Shown here piece after piece: positions 25,400 to 33,855 of a DNA stretch of 64,000 nt. The stretch is from Verrucomicrobiota bacterium (GTDB lineage: Bacteria; Verrucomicrobiota; Verrucomicrobiia; Opitutales; Opitutaceae), in assembly GCA_019510185.1 (NCBI GenBank), contig JAEKKV010000014.1, positions 1 through 64,000 of the forward strand. Reading direction: 5' to 3'. A model generated the notes under the pieces. That model ran no database searches, had not been told where the DNA came from, and saw nothing but the letters and a program-made list of their open reading frames with translations. How positions within the stretch are numbered: position 1 is the first letter of the stretch; each line of letters starts with the position of its first letter. Made by a program: the position numbers and the translations under genes.

Positions 25400-26545
25400 T
25401 TAAACCGGGATGCGACCATCGAGGGCCGCCGTGCGCCGGGACGCCCGGCGCTTCGGTCGGCCGGAGGCGATCTCGTGGAAAATGGTCATCAACTCACCAA
25501 CGCGGTGAGCGCATGTATGGCGGCTGCGGATGGATTCGAGCCCGTTGCGGGCGCACTCGCGGCGCACACTCTCGTCTCCCAGCAGCTCCTCAAGCTGTCG
25601 CGTCATGTCGCGACCGTCGCGGGCGAGTCGGTAATCCCCGGCGCGAAAAAGTCCCTCCGTGTCCTCCCACGGCGCGCATACCAGCGGCAGACCGCAGGCC
25701 AGCGCCTCGAACGGACGGATCGTCGGGATGCCCGGCAGCGCCTTGACGTAGGGCCGGCGCGGCACGTGCAGCGTGAGCTTGAAGCGGGAAAACACCTCCG
25801 GCACGTCGAAGTTCGGCAGCCAGCCGGCATACTCGATACCCGCGTCCGCCAGTGCGGCCCGGGCCTCCTCGGGATAGCGGACGCCATGGACGCGGGCCTT
25901 CAATCCCAGCGCCTTCACCGGCCGGAGAAGGAACTCCATCAGTTCCTCCGTTCGCTCGCCGTCGCCCCAGTTGCCCACCCAGACCACGTCGCCGTCGCAG
26001 GCGGACGGCTCCAGCGGACGGAAGCGGCGGGTGTCGGCCGCCTCGTGCCAGGTCCACGCACGCTTCGCCAGTCCTTCCGCCAGATAGAGCCGGCTTATCA
26101 CCCGGCCGTAGGCGAGCACGCCGTCGTAACCGCTCAGGTCATACGACCGCATGGCCTCGCGGTTGGTCACGATGCGATGGTGGGTGTCGTGAAAAAGCGA
26201 AACGAACCCGTGCTGGCGGCGCGCCTCGCCGACGCGGCCGACCAGCGCCGGTGTGTTCCACTCGTGCACCAGGACGAGATCCGCCTCGGCGAGCGCTTCA
26301 TCGAGATCGAGCGTGGCCGGATCGTAACGCACACTTTCGAGTCCCGGATAAGCCTCGTGAAAACGCCTGACCGGATCCTCTCCGTGCTCGGCGCGAAGAT
26401 TCTTCAAGCTCCAGTTGTTCGCGGCCTCGTAAACCGTCACCGTATGTCCGAGCGCACGGAGTTCCGTGACGACGCCGCGTAGAAAGTGCGCGTTGCCATG
26501 ATTCCAGTCTGAGACGAGCGAATGATAAAAAAAGTGGATGTTCAT
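25400..26545 (-). CDS. CgeB-like glycosyltransferase (first of three)
   Basis: 381 residues from the ATG at 26545, chosen because it overlaps the stop of the upstream gene (TCAT on the plus strand) and begins with the family pattern FFYHSLVSDWNHGNAHFLRG; the in-frame extension upstream is poor in structure. C-terminal motif TIRPFEALACGLPLVCAPW followed by TEGLFRAGDYRLARD. DVVWVGNWGDGERTEE marks the inter-domain linker. GT-B glycosyltransferase of unknown specificity. Confidence 0.85.
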   Translation of the reverse strand: MNIHFFYHSLVSDWNHGNAHFLRGVVTELRALGHTVTVYEAANNWSLKNLRAEHGEDPVRRFHEAYPGLESVRYDPATLDLDEALAEADLVLVHEWNTPALVGRVGEARRQHGFVSLFHDTHHRIVTNREAMRSYDLSGYDGVLAYGRVISRLYLAEGLAKRAWTWHEAADTRRFRPLEPSACDGDVVWVGNWGDGERTEELMEFLLRPVKALGLKARVHGVRYPEEARAALADAGIEYAGWLPNFDVPEVFSRFKLTLHVPRRPYVKALPGIPTIRPFEALACGLPLVCAPWEDTEGLFRAGDYRLARDGRDMTRQLEELLGDESVRRECARNGLESIRSRHTCAHRVGELMTIFHEIASGRPKRRASRRTAALDGRIPV

Positions 26546-27687
26546 GCGGAAACAGCTGTCGGCGTCCGGACCTTGGCGGGGACTCGCGTCCGGGGGCGGA
26601 GCCACAGACGGGCGTACGCCGAAAGGTAGCCGCGCGTCATGCGCGCGGTCGTGAACAGGCGCGCGCGTTGCAGGGAATTCTCCGCCAGCGCCTCGCGCCG
26701 CCGGGGATTTCTGATCAGATCCCCGATCGCAGACCGCAGCGCGGACGGGTCGTCAGGCGGCACGAAAATCGCCGCGCCGCCCCAGAGTTCGCGAAGACTG
26801 GCGATGTCGCCGAGCACCAGCGCGCAACCGGCCAGCGCCGCCTCGAGCACGGACAGGCCGAACGGTTCGTAACGGGCCGGATGCACGTAAAGGGTGGCGC
26901 GTTGATACTCGCGCCAGATCTCTTCCTCGGAGCACACACCGAGCAGCTGCACGTTTTCAAAAACCGTGCGCCGTCCACGGGGATCGCGCGCATCTCCGGC
27001 CAGACGCACCGGCCACGGCAGGTTCTCCGCAACCGCCGCGAGGACGGCGGCGTTCTTCGCCTCATCCCAGAGACGGCCGACGTTCAGAATCACAGATTCC
27101 TTCGACCCCCGAGGGCACACCGCGTCGCGACCGTTCGGAATCACGAGTGCGCGGGAGGGCGACCCGTAGTGCTGCGCCAGCAGGGCGAGCATGGCGCGCG
27201 AGGGTGCCACCACCAGATCCGCGCACTGCAAGCCGGCCCGCACCGCGGCGTGATAGGGCTGCCACTCGGACGGCGGCGGCGTTCCTTTCACTGCTTGCCA
27301 CCAGGAGAACACGCAGGAGTGGCCCGCCACCAAAACCGGGGCACGCCAAGGCAGGACGGCGTGGGCGTAGCCGTTCAAATGAATGATGTCCGGCCGATAT
27401 CGCCGCTCCAAGTTCAGCAACCATTCGCCGGCGTCGGCGACGTCGGCCCACGGATCGTCCATCCATTCGAGTTTCAAATGACTCTCGCATAACACCACGC
27501 CGGGCCCGAGACGGGCCAGTTGCAGGCGTTGGCCGGGCTGCACGGGAGCGCCCATGGTGGCGAGCACCACCTGCGTACCCTGCGCCACGAGATTTCGGCT
27601 CAGATCCAGCGCATACGTCCACACGCCTCCGATGGTGTCGGCCGTCATGAGCACGCAGCGCGGAGAGGAGCGACGGGGCGGGTTCAT
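26542..27687 (-). CDS. GT4-family glycosyltransferase
   Basis: 381 residues. GT-B fold of the group 1 (GT4) family: N-terminal VLMTADTIGGVWTYALDLSR, LVVAPSRAMLALLAQHYG with the linker VIPNGRDA, VILNVGRLWDEAKN and the donor site YVHPARYEPFGLSVLEAALA with the E-x7-E pair. Retaining transfer of a hexose from a nucleotide sugar is typical of the family. Overlaps both neighbours by four bases. Third from last type of enzyme needed for a chain of four or more sugars, given three other glycosyltransferases beside it. Confidence 0.88.
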   Translation of the reverse strand: MNPPRRSSPRCVLMTADTIGGVWTYALDLSRNLVAQGTQVVLATMGAPVQPGQRLQLARLGPGVVLCESHLKLEWMDDPWADVADAGEWLLNLERRYRPDIIHLNGYAHAVLPWRAPVLVAGHSCVFSWWQAVKGTPPPSEWQPYHAAVRAGLQCADLVVAPSRAMLALLAQHYGSPSRALVIPNGRDAVCPRGSKESVILNVGRLWDEAKNAAVLAAVAENLPWPVRLAGDARDPRGRRTVFENVQLLGVCSEEEIWREYQRATLYVHPARYEPFGLSVLEAALAGCALVLGDIASLRELWGGAAIFVPPDDPSALRSAIGDLIRNPRRREALAENSLQRARLFTTARMTRGYLSAYARLWLRPRTRVPAKVRTPTAVSA

Positions 27688-28718
27688 GGCTGGCGTCCGT
27701 AAAGCCGGTCCAGGGCGGCGGCGGTGGTGCGAAGGTGCGCGATTTCCAAATCGAAAGCGGAGGAGACCGCGAGTCGGCGCACCCAGTTCAGCGCCGCCCG
27801 CCCGGTCCAGTCATCCGGCGGACTCGCGAGCACGCGGCGCGAACGATCAGGCCGCAGATGCTCGGCGACGAAGTCGTAGAACGAGCCGTTCACATTGCGA
27901 AACGACGCCCCGCCCTGGGTGCCGAAGAACGTGAGCTCGATGCGCGCATCGGTTCCCGCCGGGGCTTTCCACGAGCAGGCCAGCTGCAGCGAAACGCCGT
28001 TCGTTGTTGAGAGCTGACCGGCGGCGTAATCCTCGACGCCCTCACCTCCGTGCCAAGGCCGACCATGGGCGAGCAACCGTCCGCCGGCCGTCTCGATCTG
28101 CGGGTAATCCAGACACCAGAGGGCCAGATCCACGAGGTGGATGCCGAGATCGAGCAGGCACCCGCCGCCCGCCAGACGCGCGTCGTAAAACCACGCCTTG
28201 TCCGGCCCGTAGGCGTTGTGAAAAACCATCTCGACCGCGTAAATCTCGCCCAGCTCGCCTTCGCGGATCATCCGGCGGATCTGCTGCATCCCGGCGGTGA
28301 AGCGATAGGAAAGATCCACACCCAGCAGGCGGTCCGCCGCCTGCGCCGCGAGGATCACCGCCGTCGTTTCCGCCGCGGTCCGCGCCAGTGGCTTCTGACA
28401 AAAAACCGCCTTTCCCGCCCGCAGCGCCGCCGTGGCCTGCACGGCGTGAAGGGCGCTGGGCGTGGCGATGACGATGCCGTCGAGGTCCATGGCCAGCAAC
28501 GAACTGAACTCCATGCCGATGACTGCCCCGGACGCATGGTCCATCGCCTGCGCCACCGCTCCGGGCGCGGAATCCACGACCGCAGCGATTTCGGCCAAGC
28601 CGCTGGCCGCAATGGCGCCCAGCCGGCTGCGTCCGATCCAGCCAAGCCCAGCGAAACCAAGTCGGGGCCGCCTCACTGGCGGAACACGGAGAGCGTCGCT
28701 GGAAATGACTTCAAACAT
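27684..28718 (-). CDS. Gfo/Idh/MocA-family oxidoreductase
   Basis: 344 residues. NAD(P)-binding LGFAGLGWIGRSRLGAIAAS (GxGxxG), the family EKP-like motif as CQKPLARTAAE, and the catalytic region FYDARLAGGGCLLDLGIHLV with the conserved Asp and His. The C-terminal half is the alpha/beta dimerisation domain. Members oxidise or reduce a hydroxyl of a sugar, inositol or nucleotide sugar. The start overlaps the end of the MDR dehydrogenase by eight bases and its end overlaps the GT4 start by four. With inositol-phosphate synthase next to the operon, an inositol or sugar dehydrogenase role is conceivable. Confidence 0.85.
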   Translation of the reverse strand: MFEVISSDALRVPPVRRPRLGFAGLGWIGRSRLGAIAASGLAEIAAVVDSAPGAVAQAMDHASGAVIGMEFSSLLAMDLDGIVIATPSALHAVQATAALRAGKAVFCQKPLARTAAETTAVILAAQAADRLLGVDLSYRFTAGMQQIRRMIREGELGEIYAVEMVFHNAYGPDKAWFYDARLAGGGCLLDLGIHLVDLALWCLDYPQIETAGGRLLAHGRPWHGGEGVEDYAAGQLSTTNGVSLQLACSWKAPAGTDARIELTFFGTQGGASFRNVNGSFYDFVAEHLRPDRSRRVLASPPDDWTGRAALNWVRRLAVSSAFDLEIAHLRTTAAALDRLYGRQP

Positions 28719-29676
28719 ACGTCACCAAACCTTTCATGAACCCGTGAGGGCGGTCCTTCATGGCGTTCAACGCGGACGTCACCTCGTCAAGGGCGAAGCT
28801 GTGCGTGTAGAGCGGATACGGATCGATCCGGCCGGCCGCCACCGCCTCGGCCGCGGCCAGGACGCCCTCGCGATAAATCCGCAGGTCTCGCTCGTGGGCG
28901 TTGACGACATCGAGACCGCGCCAGTTCCACAACTGGAGGTTCACCTGCCGCGTCCCGTCCTGGTGATAGCCGGCGATGATCAGCCGTCCGCGCTCTGCGG
29001 TCAGCTCGCCCGCGAGGTCGAGCGGCCACTGCAATCCGGCCGCCTCGATCACCCGTTCGCAGCCGGCGTCGCCGGTGAGCTCCTTCACCCGGCCGATCAC
29101 CTGCGCGTGGCCCTCCATCGCGATCACCTCGGTCGCGCCCATGCGGCGGGCGGTCTCGCGGGCGAAGGGCCGGCGCGCCACGGCGTAAACGCGGGCGCCG
29201 GCGCGGGCGGCCAGTTGGATGAGCAGCGCGCCGAGAAAGCCAACGCCTACCACCGCCACCCGATGATGGGACTGGATGTCGCAACGCCGGAACACGTTCA
29301 TCGCGCAGCCCAACGCCTCGCCGGGAAACGGCCGGCCGCCCAGCGAGGCGGGCAACCGAACGATTTGCGAGACCTCGCAAAGGTCGTATTCCGCGAAGGC
29401 GTTTTGGGAAAGCGTCGCGACGGGATCTCCTTCACGCACGCCGTCCACCTCGGGGCCCACCGCATCGACCACGCCCCACCCTTCATGGCCCGGCGCGCCC
29501 GGCGCCAGCGGATAAGTGAACCAAGGCCGGCCTTCCCAGACGGGGAGATTGGAGCCGCAGACGCCGCAGCCTTCGAGCCGCACACGCACCTGCCCCTCCC
29601 GCGGAGGAGCCAGCGGACGATCCGCAAAGGTGATCCGGCCCGGGGCCGAAAGGATGGCAACGGTGAAGGAGCTCAT
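28711..29676 (-). CDS. medium-chain (zinc-type) sugar dehydrogenase
   Basis: 321 residues from the ATG at 29676, which overlaps the upstream epimerase by four bases; the open frame continues upstream but only as a shadow of that gene. GroES-like N-domain with catalytic-zinc ligands in GCGVCGSNLP (Cys) and PGAPGHEGWGVV (His-Glu); the structural-zinc loop with four cysteines is absent. Nucleotide-binding VAVVGVGFLGALLIQLAARA, then TGDAGCERVIEAAGLQWPLD. C-terminal NAMKDRPHGFMKGLV. Likely oxidises or isomerises a sugar or polyol alcohol in the same route as the Gfo/Idh/MocA enzyme. Confidence 0.85.
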   Translation of the reverse strand: MSSFTVAILSAPGRITFADRPLAPPREGQVRVRLEGCGVCGSNLPVWEGRPWFTYPLAPGAPGHEGWGVVDAVGPEVDGVREGDPVATLSQNAFAEYDLCEVSQIVRLPASLGGRPFPGEALGCAMNVFRRCDIQSHHRVAVVGVGFLGALLIQLAARAGARVYAVARRPFARETARRMGATEVIAMEGHAQVIGRVKELTGDAGCERVIEAAGLQWPLDLAGELTAERGRLIIAGYHQDGTRQVNLQLWNWRGLDVVNAHERDLRIYREGVLAAAEAVAAGRIDPYPLYTHSFALDEVTSALNAMKDRPHGFMKGLVTYV

Positions 29677-30758
29677 GCGGCGGGCGCGGTCTGGTTCGTG
29701 TTCAGGGAGGAGGACGACGGCGCGCGAAATTGCGCGAGCCAGCGGTAAAGTTGTGAAACGCCGGCCCGGACCCCGATCCGGGGCGACCAGCCGGTCGCGT
29801 CGCAAAAATGGCGGATATCGGAAACGTAGTAGCGCTGGTCGGCCGCGCGCCAGTCGGCGAGCTTCATCGGCGGCAGCGTCCCGTGCAGTTCGCGGATCAA
29901 CGCCAGCAGTTCCAAAAGACTGGTCGTATGAGCGGGGCCTCCGCCGATGTTGAAAGCGCGCCCGCTCAGATCGTGGATGCGATTCTGCGCCCGCTGAAGC
30001 GCGTCCACCAGATCCTCGACGTGCAGGACATCGCGCACCTGGCGGCCGTTGCCGTACAGCGTGACCGGCTTGGCGGCGAGGGCGTGCAGGATGAAATGCG
30101 CAAGCCAGCCCTGGTCTTCGTTTCCGCACTGGTGGGGACCGTAAATGCAGCTCATACGAAAGACCGTCGCGGGCACGCCAAAGGTGCGCGCGTAGTCGAG
30201 GACGTATTGGTCCGCCGCTCCTTTCGAGCAGCCGTAAGGACTGTGAAACGCCGTCGGCCGGGACTCACCGACGCCCTGGCGGCAGGCGGGATCGACCGGC
30301 TCGTAACGGTCGCCGGTCTCTTCAAGAGCCAGCGCATCGAGATGACCGTACACCTTGTTCGTCGAGGTAAAGACGAGGCCGGGCCGGCCGCCAAGGCGGA
30401 CCGCCTCCAGCAGATTCAAAGTTCCGCGGGCATTGACTTCGAAATCCCGCACCGGATCCGTCAGGCTGGTCGTCACCGCCACCTGCGCGGCGAAATGAAA
30501 AACCTGCGACACGCCGCGGACCGCCGCCGAAACGGCGTGGGAGTCGCGGATGTCACCCCACTTGAATTGCACCCGCCCGTGATGGCGCTGCTGCAGCCAG
30601 GCGAGGTTTCGTTCCACGCCCAGACGCGAGAGGTTGTCGAAGATGCGCACCCGCCGGCCCTGCTGCAGGAGCTGGTCGGCCAGGTTCGTGCCGATGAAGC
30701 CGGCGCCGCCGGTGATCAACACCAGGTCGCCGGAAGCCTCGGAAGCGTCGGCGGTCAT
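29673..30758 (-). CDS. NAD-dependent nucleotide-sugar epimerase/dehydratase
   Basis: 361 residues. Extended SDR: LVLITGGAGFIGTNLADQLL, DIRDSHAV, VFHFAAQVAVTTSL, FTSTNKVYGHLD, the catalytic Tyr/Lys pair in SPYGCSKGAADQYV and FRMSCIYGPHQCGNEDQGW. The last motif and AAQVAVTTSL are like CDP-paratose/CDP-tyvelose 2-epimerase (RfbE-type) proteins; the real nucleotide sugar is not certain. Overlaps its neighbours by four bases at each end. The C-terminus ends in a Ser- and Pro/Ala-rich tail. Confidence 0.85.
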   Translation of the reverse strand: MTADASEASGDLVLITGGAGFIGTNLADQLLQQGRRVRIFDNLSRLGVERNLAWLQQRHHGRVQFKWGDIRDSHAVSAAVRGVSQVFHFAAQVAVTTSLTDPVRDFEVNARGTLNLLEAVRLGGRPGLVFTSTNKVYGHLDALALEETGDRYEPVDPACRQGVGESRPTAFHSPYGCSKGAADQYVLDYARTFGVPATVFRMSCIYGPHQCGNEDQGWLAHFILHALAAKPVTLYGNGRQVRDVLHVEDLVDALQRAQNRIHDLSGRAFNIGGGPAHTTSLLELLALIRELHGTLPPMKLADWRAADQRYYVSDIRHFCDATGWSPRIGVRAGVSQLYRWLAQFRAPSSSSLNTNQTAPAA

Positions 30759-31873
30759 GCCGTGAGCCCCCGGGAAAAGAGTTCCCTGCTCGCCTCGCCC
30801 ACTCGACTGACGGCGATCTGCCCCTCAAGCCAGGCGGCCAAGTCCTGCATGCCCCGTTCAAAGGTGACCTTCGGCTCGTAGCCCAGGACGGTGCGCGCCA
30901 GCGTGATGTCGGCGAAACAATGGCGAATGTCGCCGATGCGGTAACGCTGGGTGACCTCCGCGGCGATGTGGTGCCGGCCCAAGATCCGTGAAAGCTCCTC
31001 CGCAATCTCGCTTACGGTAAATCTCCGTCCGCTTCCGATGTTGAAAACCCGGCCCGCCGCGTCCGGTGCCTTCAGGGCGAGATGGCACGCGCGGACGACG
31101 TCGCGCACATTGACGAAATCGCGCTGCTGCCGGCCATCTTCGAAAATCAGCGGAGGGCGGCCGTTGAGAAGCTGCGCCGCGAAAATCGCCAGCACGCCGG
31201 TGTACGGGTTGGAAAGCGCCTGACGGGGACCGTACACGTTGAAAAAACGCAGGGCCACCGTGGGAATGCCGTAGGCCTGGCCCACGATGAGGCACATGCG
31301 CTCCTGGTCGAATTTCGACAGGGCGTACACCGAGGCGAGCGCGGGCTCCTTCGCTTCCGGCGTCGGCACGGGCACGAGCGCGCCACCCTCCGCATCACGG
31401 AGCTCCCAATCGCGCGCCTTCAGCTGGGCAAGCGAACGTTGCCCACCCTGCACGAGCGTGCCGTCCGGAGCGCGAAAGAGCCCCTCGCCGTAGATGCTCA
31501 TGCTCGAGGCCACCACCAGGCGGGAGACCGGGTTCTTGACCAGCGCATCCAGCAGCACGGCGGTTCCGCCGTTGTTCACCGTCATGTAGTCTCCAATTTG
31601 GTACATGCTCTGGCCGACGCCAACCTTGGCCGCGAGATGGTAAACGGCGTCCACGCCCTTGAGCGCCCGCCTCACCGCCTCGGGATCCCGCACGTCGCCG
31701 GCCAGCAACTCCACCTCGGCAGAAAGATACCCGGGGCGAGACGTGTTTTCCCCGTGCACCTGGGGAGAGAGCGAATCGAGCACGCGGACGCGATTCCCGC
31801 CCTCCAGGAGTTCATCCGCAAGATGAGAACCGATGAAACCCGCTCCGCCCGTGATAAGAATACGCTTGGCCAT
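30755..31873 (-). CDS. NAD-dependent nucleotide-sugar epimerase (first gene of glycan operon)
   Basis: 372 residues. ILITGGAGFIGSHLADELLE, VYHLAAKVGVGQSMYQIGDY, SSMSIYGEGLF, the catalytic pair in SVYALSKFDQERM and FNVYGPRQALSNPYTGV. The family includes UDP-glucose/dTDP-rhamnose 4-epimerases and similar enzymes. The start is clear: AAAAGGA lies just ahead of the ATG. Everything from here to 22352 reads on one strand with overlaps of four bases at nearly all joints, so this gene should carry the operon promoter in the 240 bp upstream, which I could not resolve. Confidence 0.87.
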   Translation of the reverse strand: MAKRILITGGAGFIGSHLADELLEGGNRVRVLDSLSPQVHGENTSRPGYLSAEVELLAGDVRDPEAVRRALKGVDAVYHLAAKVGVGQSMYQIGDYMTVNNGGTAVLLDALVKNPVSRLVVASSMSIYGEGLFRAPDGTLVQGGQRSLAQLKARDWELRDAEGGALVPVPTPEAKEPALASVYALSKFDQERMCLIVGQAYGIPTVALRFFNVYGPRQALSNPYTGVLAIFAAQLLNGRPPLIFEDGRQQRDFVNVRDVVRACHLALKAPDAAGRVFNIGSGRRFTVSEIAEELSRILGRHHIAAEVTQRYRIGDIRHCFADITLARTVLGYEPKVTFERGMQDLAAWLEGQIAVSRVGEASRELFSRGLTA

Positions 31874-32113
31874 AAAAATCCTTTTTTGAGGTTAACGTGG
31901 ACGGAGGCCGGGCGGTGATCGCGAGGGCTTCCGGTGCCGGGCCGGCCCGCTTTCATGCCTTGGCGAGGCTGATCAAGCTCATGGCGTTATCCTAGCTTCC
32001 GGCAGGGCGCTTGCCTATCGGACCGACATGGGAAGACCACATGGGGATTTCGCAGCGGTCCATTCCGGCATCCCCCTGAACCCCGGCTGGGGAAATTGCG
32101 GTCGCCCCCCGCG

Positions 32114-32680
32114 TCACGGCGGCTCAGCCCCGGGAGGGAAAGCCTTGCTCTTCTTCTCATCCAGTCGCGCCAGCACGTCCTCCGGCAAAATATCCTTTTT
32201 CAATTCCTCGATCTGCGGGTCCTTTGACGCATCAACCTCCAGCTTTTTCGCGATCTCGGACACGAGTGTGATCAGGTGCGTGATCTCGTGCTCGGAAAGC
32301 AGGCTGATGTGCAGGTTAAGATCGGAGCGCTTGTCGGATTGCGCCGCGGTGCGGTTTTGCGTGATGAGCACGAACGTGGAGAGAAAGATCGCCTCGACCG
32401 AGGAGGCCATGGCCAGGATCACGAAGGTCGGATCCCACTTGGGCCCGGGCACGCCGGGGACATTGTCGATGATCCAAAAGCCGAAAACGACCAGGTGCAG
32501 GTAAACGAACTTCATGCTGCCGGTGAAGCGGGTGATCGCTTCGGCCACCCGGTCCTGAAGCGGGGTGTCGCGCAGCTCCCGCTTGTGCCGCTCGATCAAC
32601 GCCTCGATGTTCCGGTCCACCACCGCGGCGATATCCGGAGCATGGTCTTTTCTCGGAGAGGGTGCGGGCGGTTCGCTCAC
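32114..32680 (-). CDS. DUF1003 membrane protein
   Basis: 188 residues if translation begins at the GTG at 32680 (VSEPPAPSPRKD); a TTG at 32785 would add an Arg-rich stretch unlike the family. Two central hydrophobic helices: MKFVYLHLVVFGFWIIDNV and PTFVILAMASSVEAIFLSTFV, with the family signature FDPTFVILAMxxSxEAIFLSTFVLI and QNR. The C-terminus is a charged helical region (IAKKLEVDASKDPQIEELKK). Function of DUF1003 is unknown. It faces away from the OsmC gene at 32859. Confidence 0.85.
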   Translation of the reverse strand: MSEPPAPSPRKDHAPDIAAVVDRNIEALIERHKRELRDTPLQDRVAEAITRFTGSMKFVYLHLVVFGFWIIDNVPGVPGPKWDPTFVILAMASSVEAIFLSTFVLITQNRTAAQSDKRSDLNLHISLLSEHEITHLITLVSEIAKKLEVDASKDPQIEELKKDILPEDVLARLDEKKSKAFPPGAEPP

Positions 32681-32858
32681 GGTGAAAAGCGGCGCAGCAT
32701 TGGCCGCCACGCGGCGAGACCGGCCCGGGCCACGACAGTTCCGGCGGGTCCATCGCCTCTCCCCGCCGCTTTCCCGGACCACCAACCGGCAGGCACCTCA
32801 TGGGCCGATGGGGTTGTCGTCTCATGGCGCGCCCTGCCGAGGCATGGCATCTTGCCGC

Positions 32859-33260
32859 ATGAAATCCGTCCACTCAGGAAGCATGCTTTCGGAAAACGGC
32901 CGCCAAGGAAAAATCGAGGCGTCCGAACCATCGTTTTCCATCGATTTCACGGAACTCCGCGACGGTATCGCGCTCACCCCGGAACACCTCTTTGCGGGCG
33001 CTTACGCCGCTTGCTATCACAGCGCGCTTCTGGCGGCCGCCGAAAGAGCCCACCAGACGATCATCGGCTCCACCGTCATCGGAACGGCCCAACTTAACGA
33101 GGACGAGCATGGCGGCTATGAACTCGCCTTCGAACTCCGCGCCAGCCTCCCCGGCGTCAGCGCCAGCGAAGGCGAACACCTGATGCACGAGGCCCACCGC
33201 ACCTGCCCCTACTCGAAGGCCGTGCGGCAAAACATTCCCGTCAAACTCACCCTGGATTAA
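32859..33260 (+). CDS. OsmC/Ohr-family peroxiredoxin-like protein
   Basis: 133 residues from the ATG at 32859, the usual length. Small cytoplasmic protein that reduces organic hydroperoxides. The two active cysteines are visible in FAGAYAACYHSALLAAAER and HRTCPYSKAVRQNIPVKL, along with GIALTPEHLF. It ends five bases before the DJ-1/PfpI gene; the two are probably co-transcribed as an oxidative or carbonyl-stress pair. Assignment to Ohr rather than OsmC is not certain. Confidence 0.9.
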   Translation: MKSVHSGSMLSENGRQGKIEASEPSFSIDFTELRDGIALTPEHLFAGAYAACYHSALLAAAERAHQTIIGSTVIGTAQLNEDEHGGYELAFELRASLPGVSASEGEHLMHEAHRTCPYSKAVRQNIPVKLTLD

Positions 33261-33264
33261 TCTC

Positions 33265-33828
33265 ATGAACGCGGATCTCACCGGCAAAAAGGTCGCCATT
33301 CTGGTGGCCGATGGTTTCGAGGACAGCGAACTTCGCTCCCCGCGCGCCGCACTCGACGAACATGGCGCCACCACCGTCATTGTTTCGCCCAACACCGACT
33401 CGGTCAAAGGCTGGACCGGCGAGGGCTTCGGCGAATCCATTCCCGTCGATTGCGAGCTTGGCACGGTGGACAGCGAGGACTTCGACGCTCTCCTTCTCCC
33501 CGGCGGCGTGCTCAACCCCGACAAACTCCGCCTCCACCCGGAGGCGGTGGAGTTCGTCCGCGGCTTTTTCGAGGACGGCAAACCGGTCGCCGCCATCTGT
33601 CATGGCCCGCAACTCCTGATCGAGGCCGACGTTGTCACCGACCGCCGGATGACCTCCTACCCGTCCGTGCGCCGCGATCTCCTCAACGCCGGCGCCGACT
33701 GGGTGGACGAGCCCGTGGTGGTCGACCAAGGACTCGTCACCAGCCGCACGCCCGCCGATCTCCCGGAATTCAACCGCAAGATGATCGAGGAAATCGCCGA
33801 GGGCCGCCACTCCGGGCAGCACGCCTGA
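33265..33828 (+). CDS. DJ-1/PfpI-family protein
   Basis: 187 residues, a single class I glutamine amidotransferase-like domain. Nucleophile elbow AAICHGPQLLIEADVV (Cys about 113), AILVADGFEDSELRSPRAAL at the N-terminus with the Glu that pairs with the Cys, and ALLLPGGVLNPDKLR. Family members include PfpI protease-like and YhbO-type stress proteins with proposed deglycase or chaperone activity. Follows the OsmC gene closely and precedes transketolase by 27 bp, so the three may be one transcript. Confidence 0.9.
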   Translation: MNADLTGKKVAILVADGFEDSELRSPRAALDEHGATTVIVSPNTDSVKGWTGEGFGESIPVDCELGTVDSEDFDALLLPGGVLNPDKLRLHPEAVEFVRGFFEDGKPVAAICHGPQLLIEADVVTDRRMTSYPSVRRDLLNAGADWVDEPVVVDQGLVTSRTPADLPEFNRKMIEEIAEGRHSGQHA

Positions 33829-33855
33829 GCCGGCCCGTCTTCTTCCGATTTTTCC

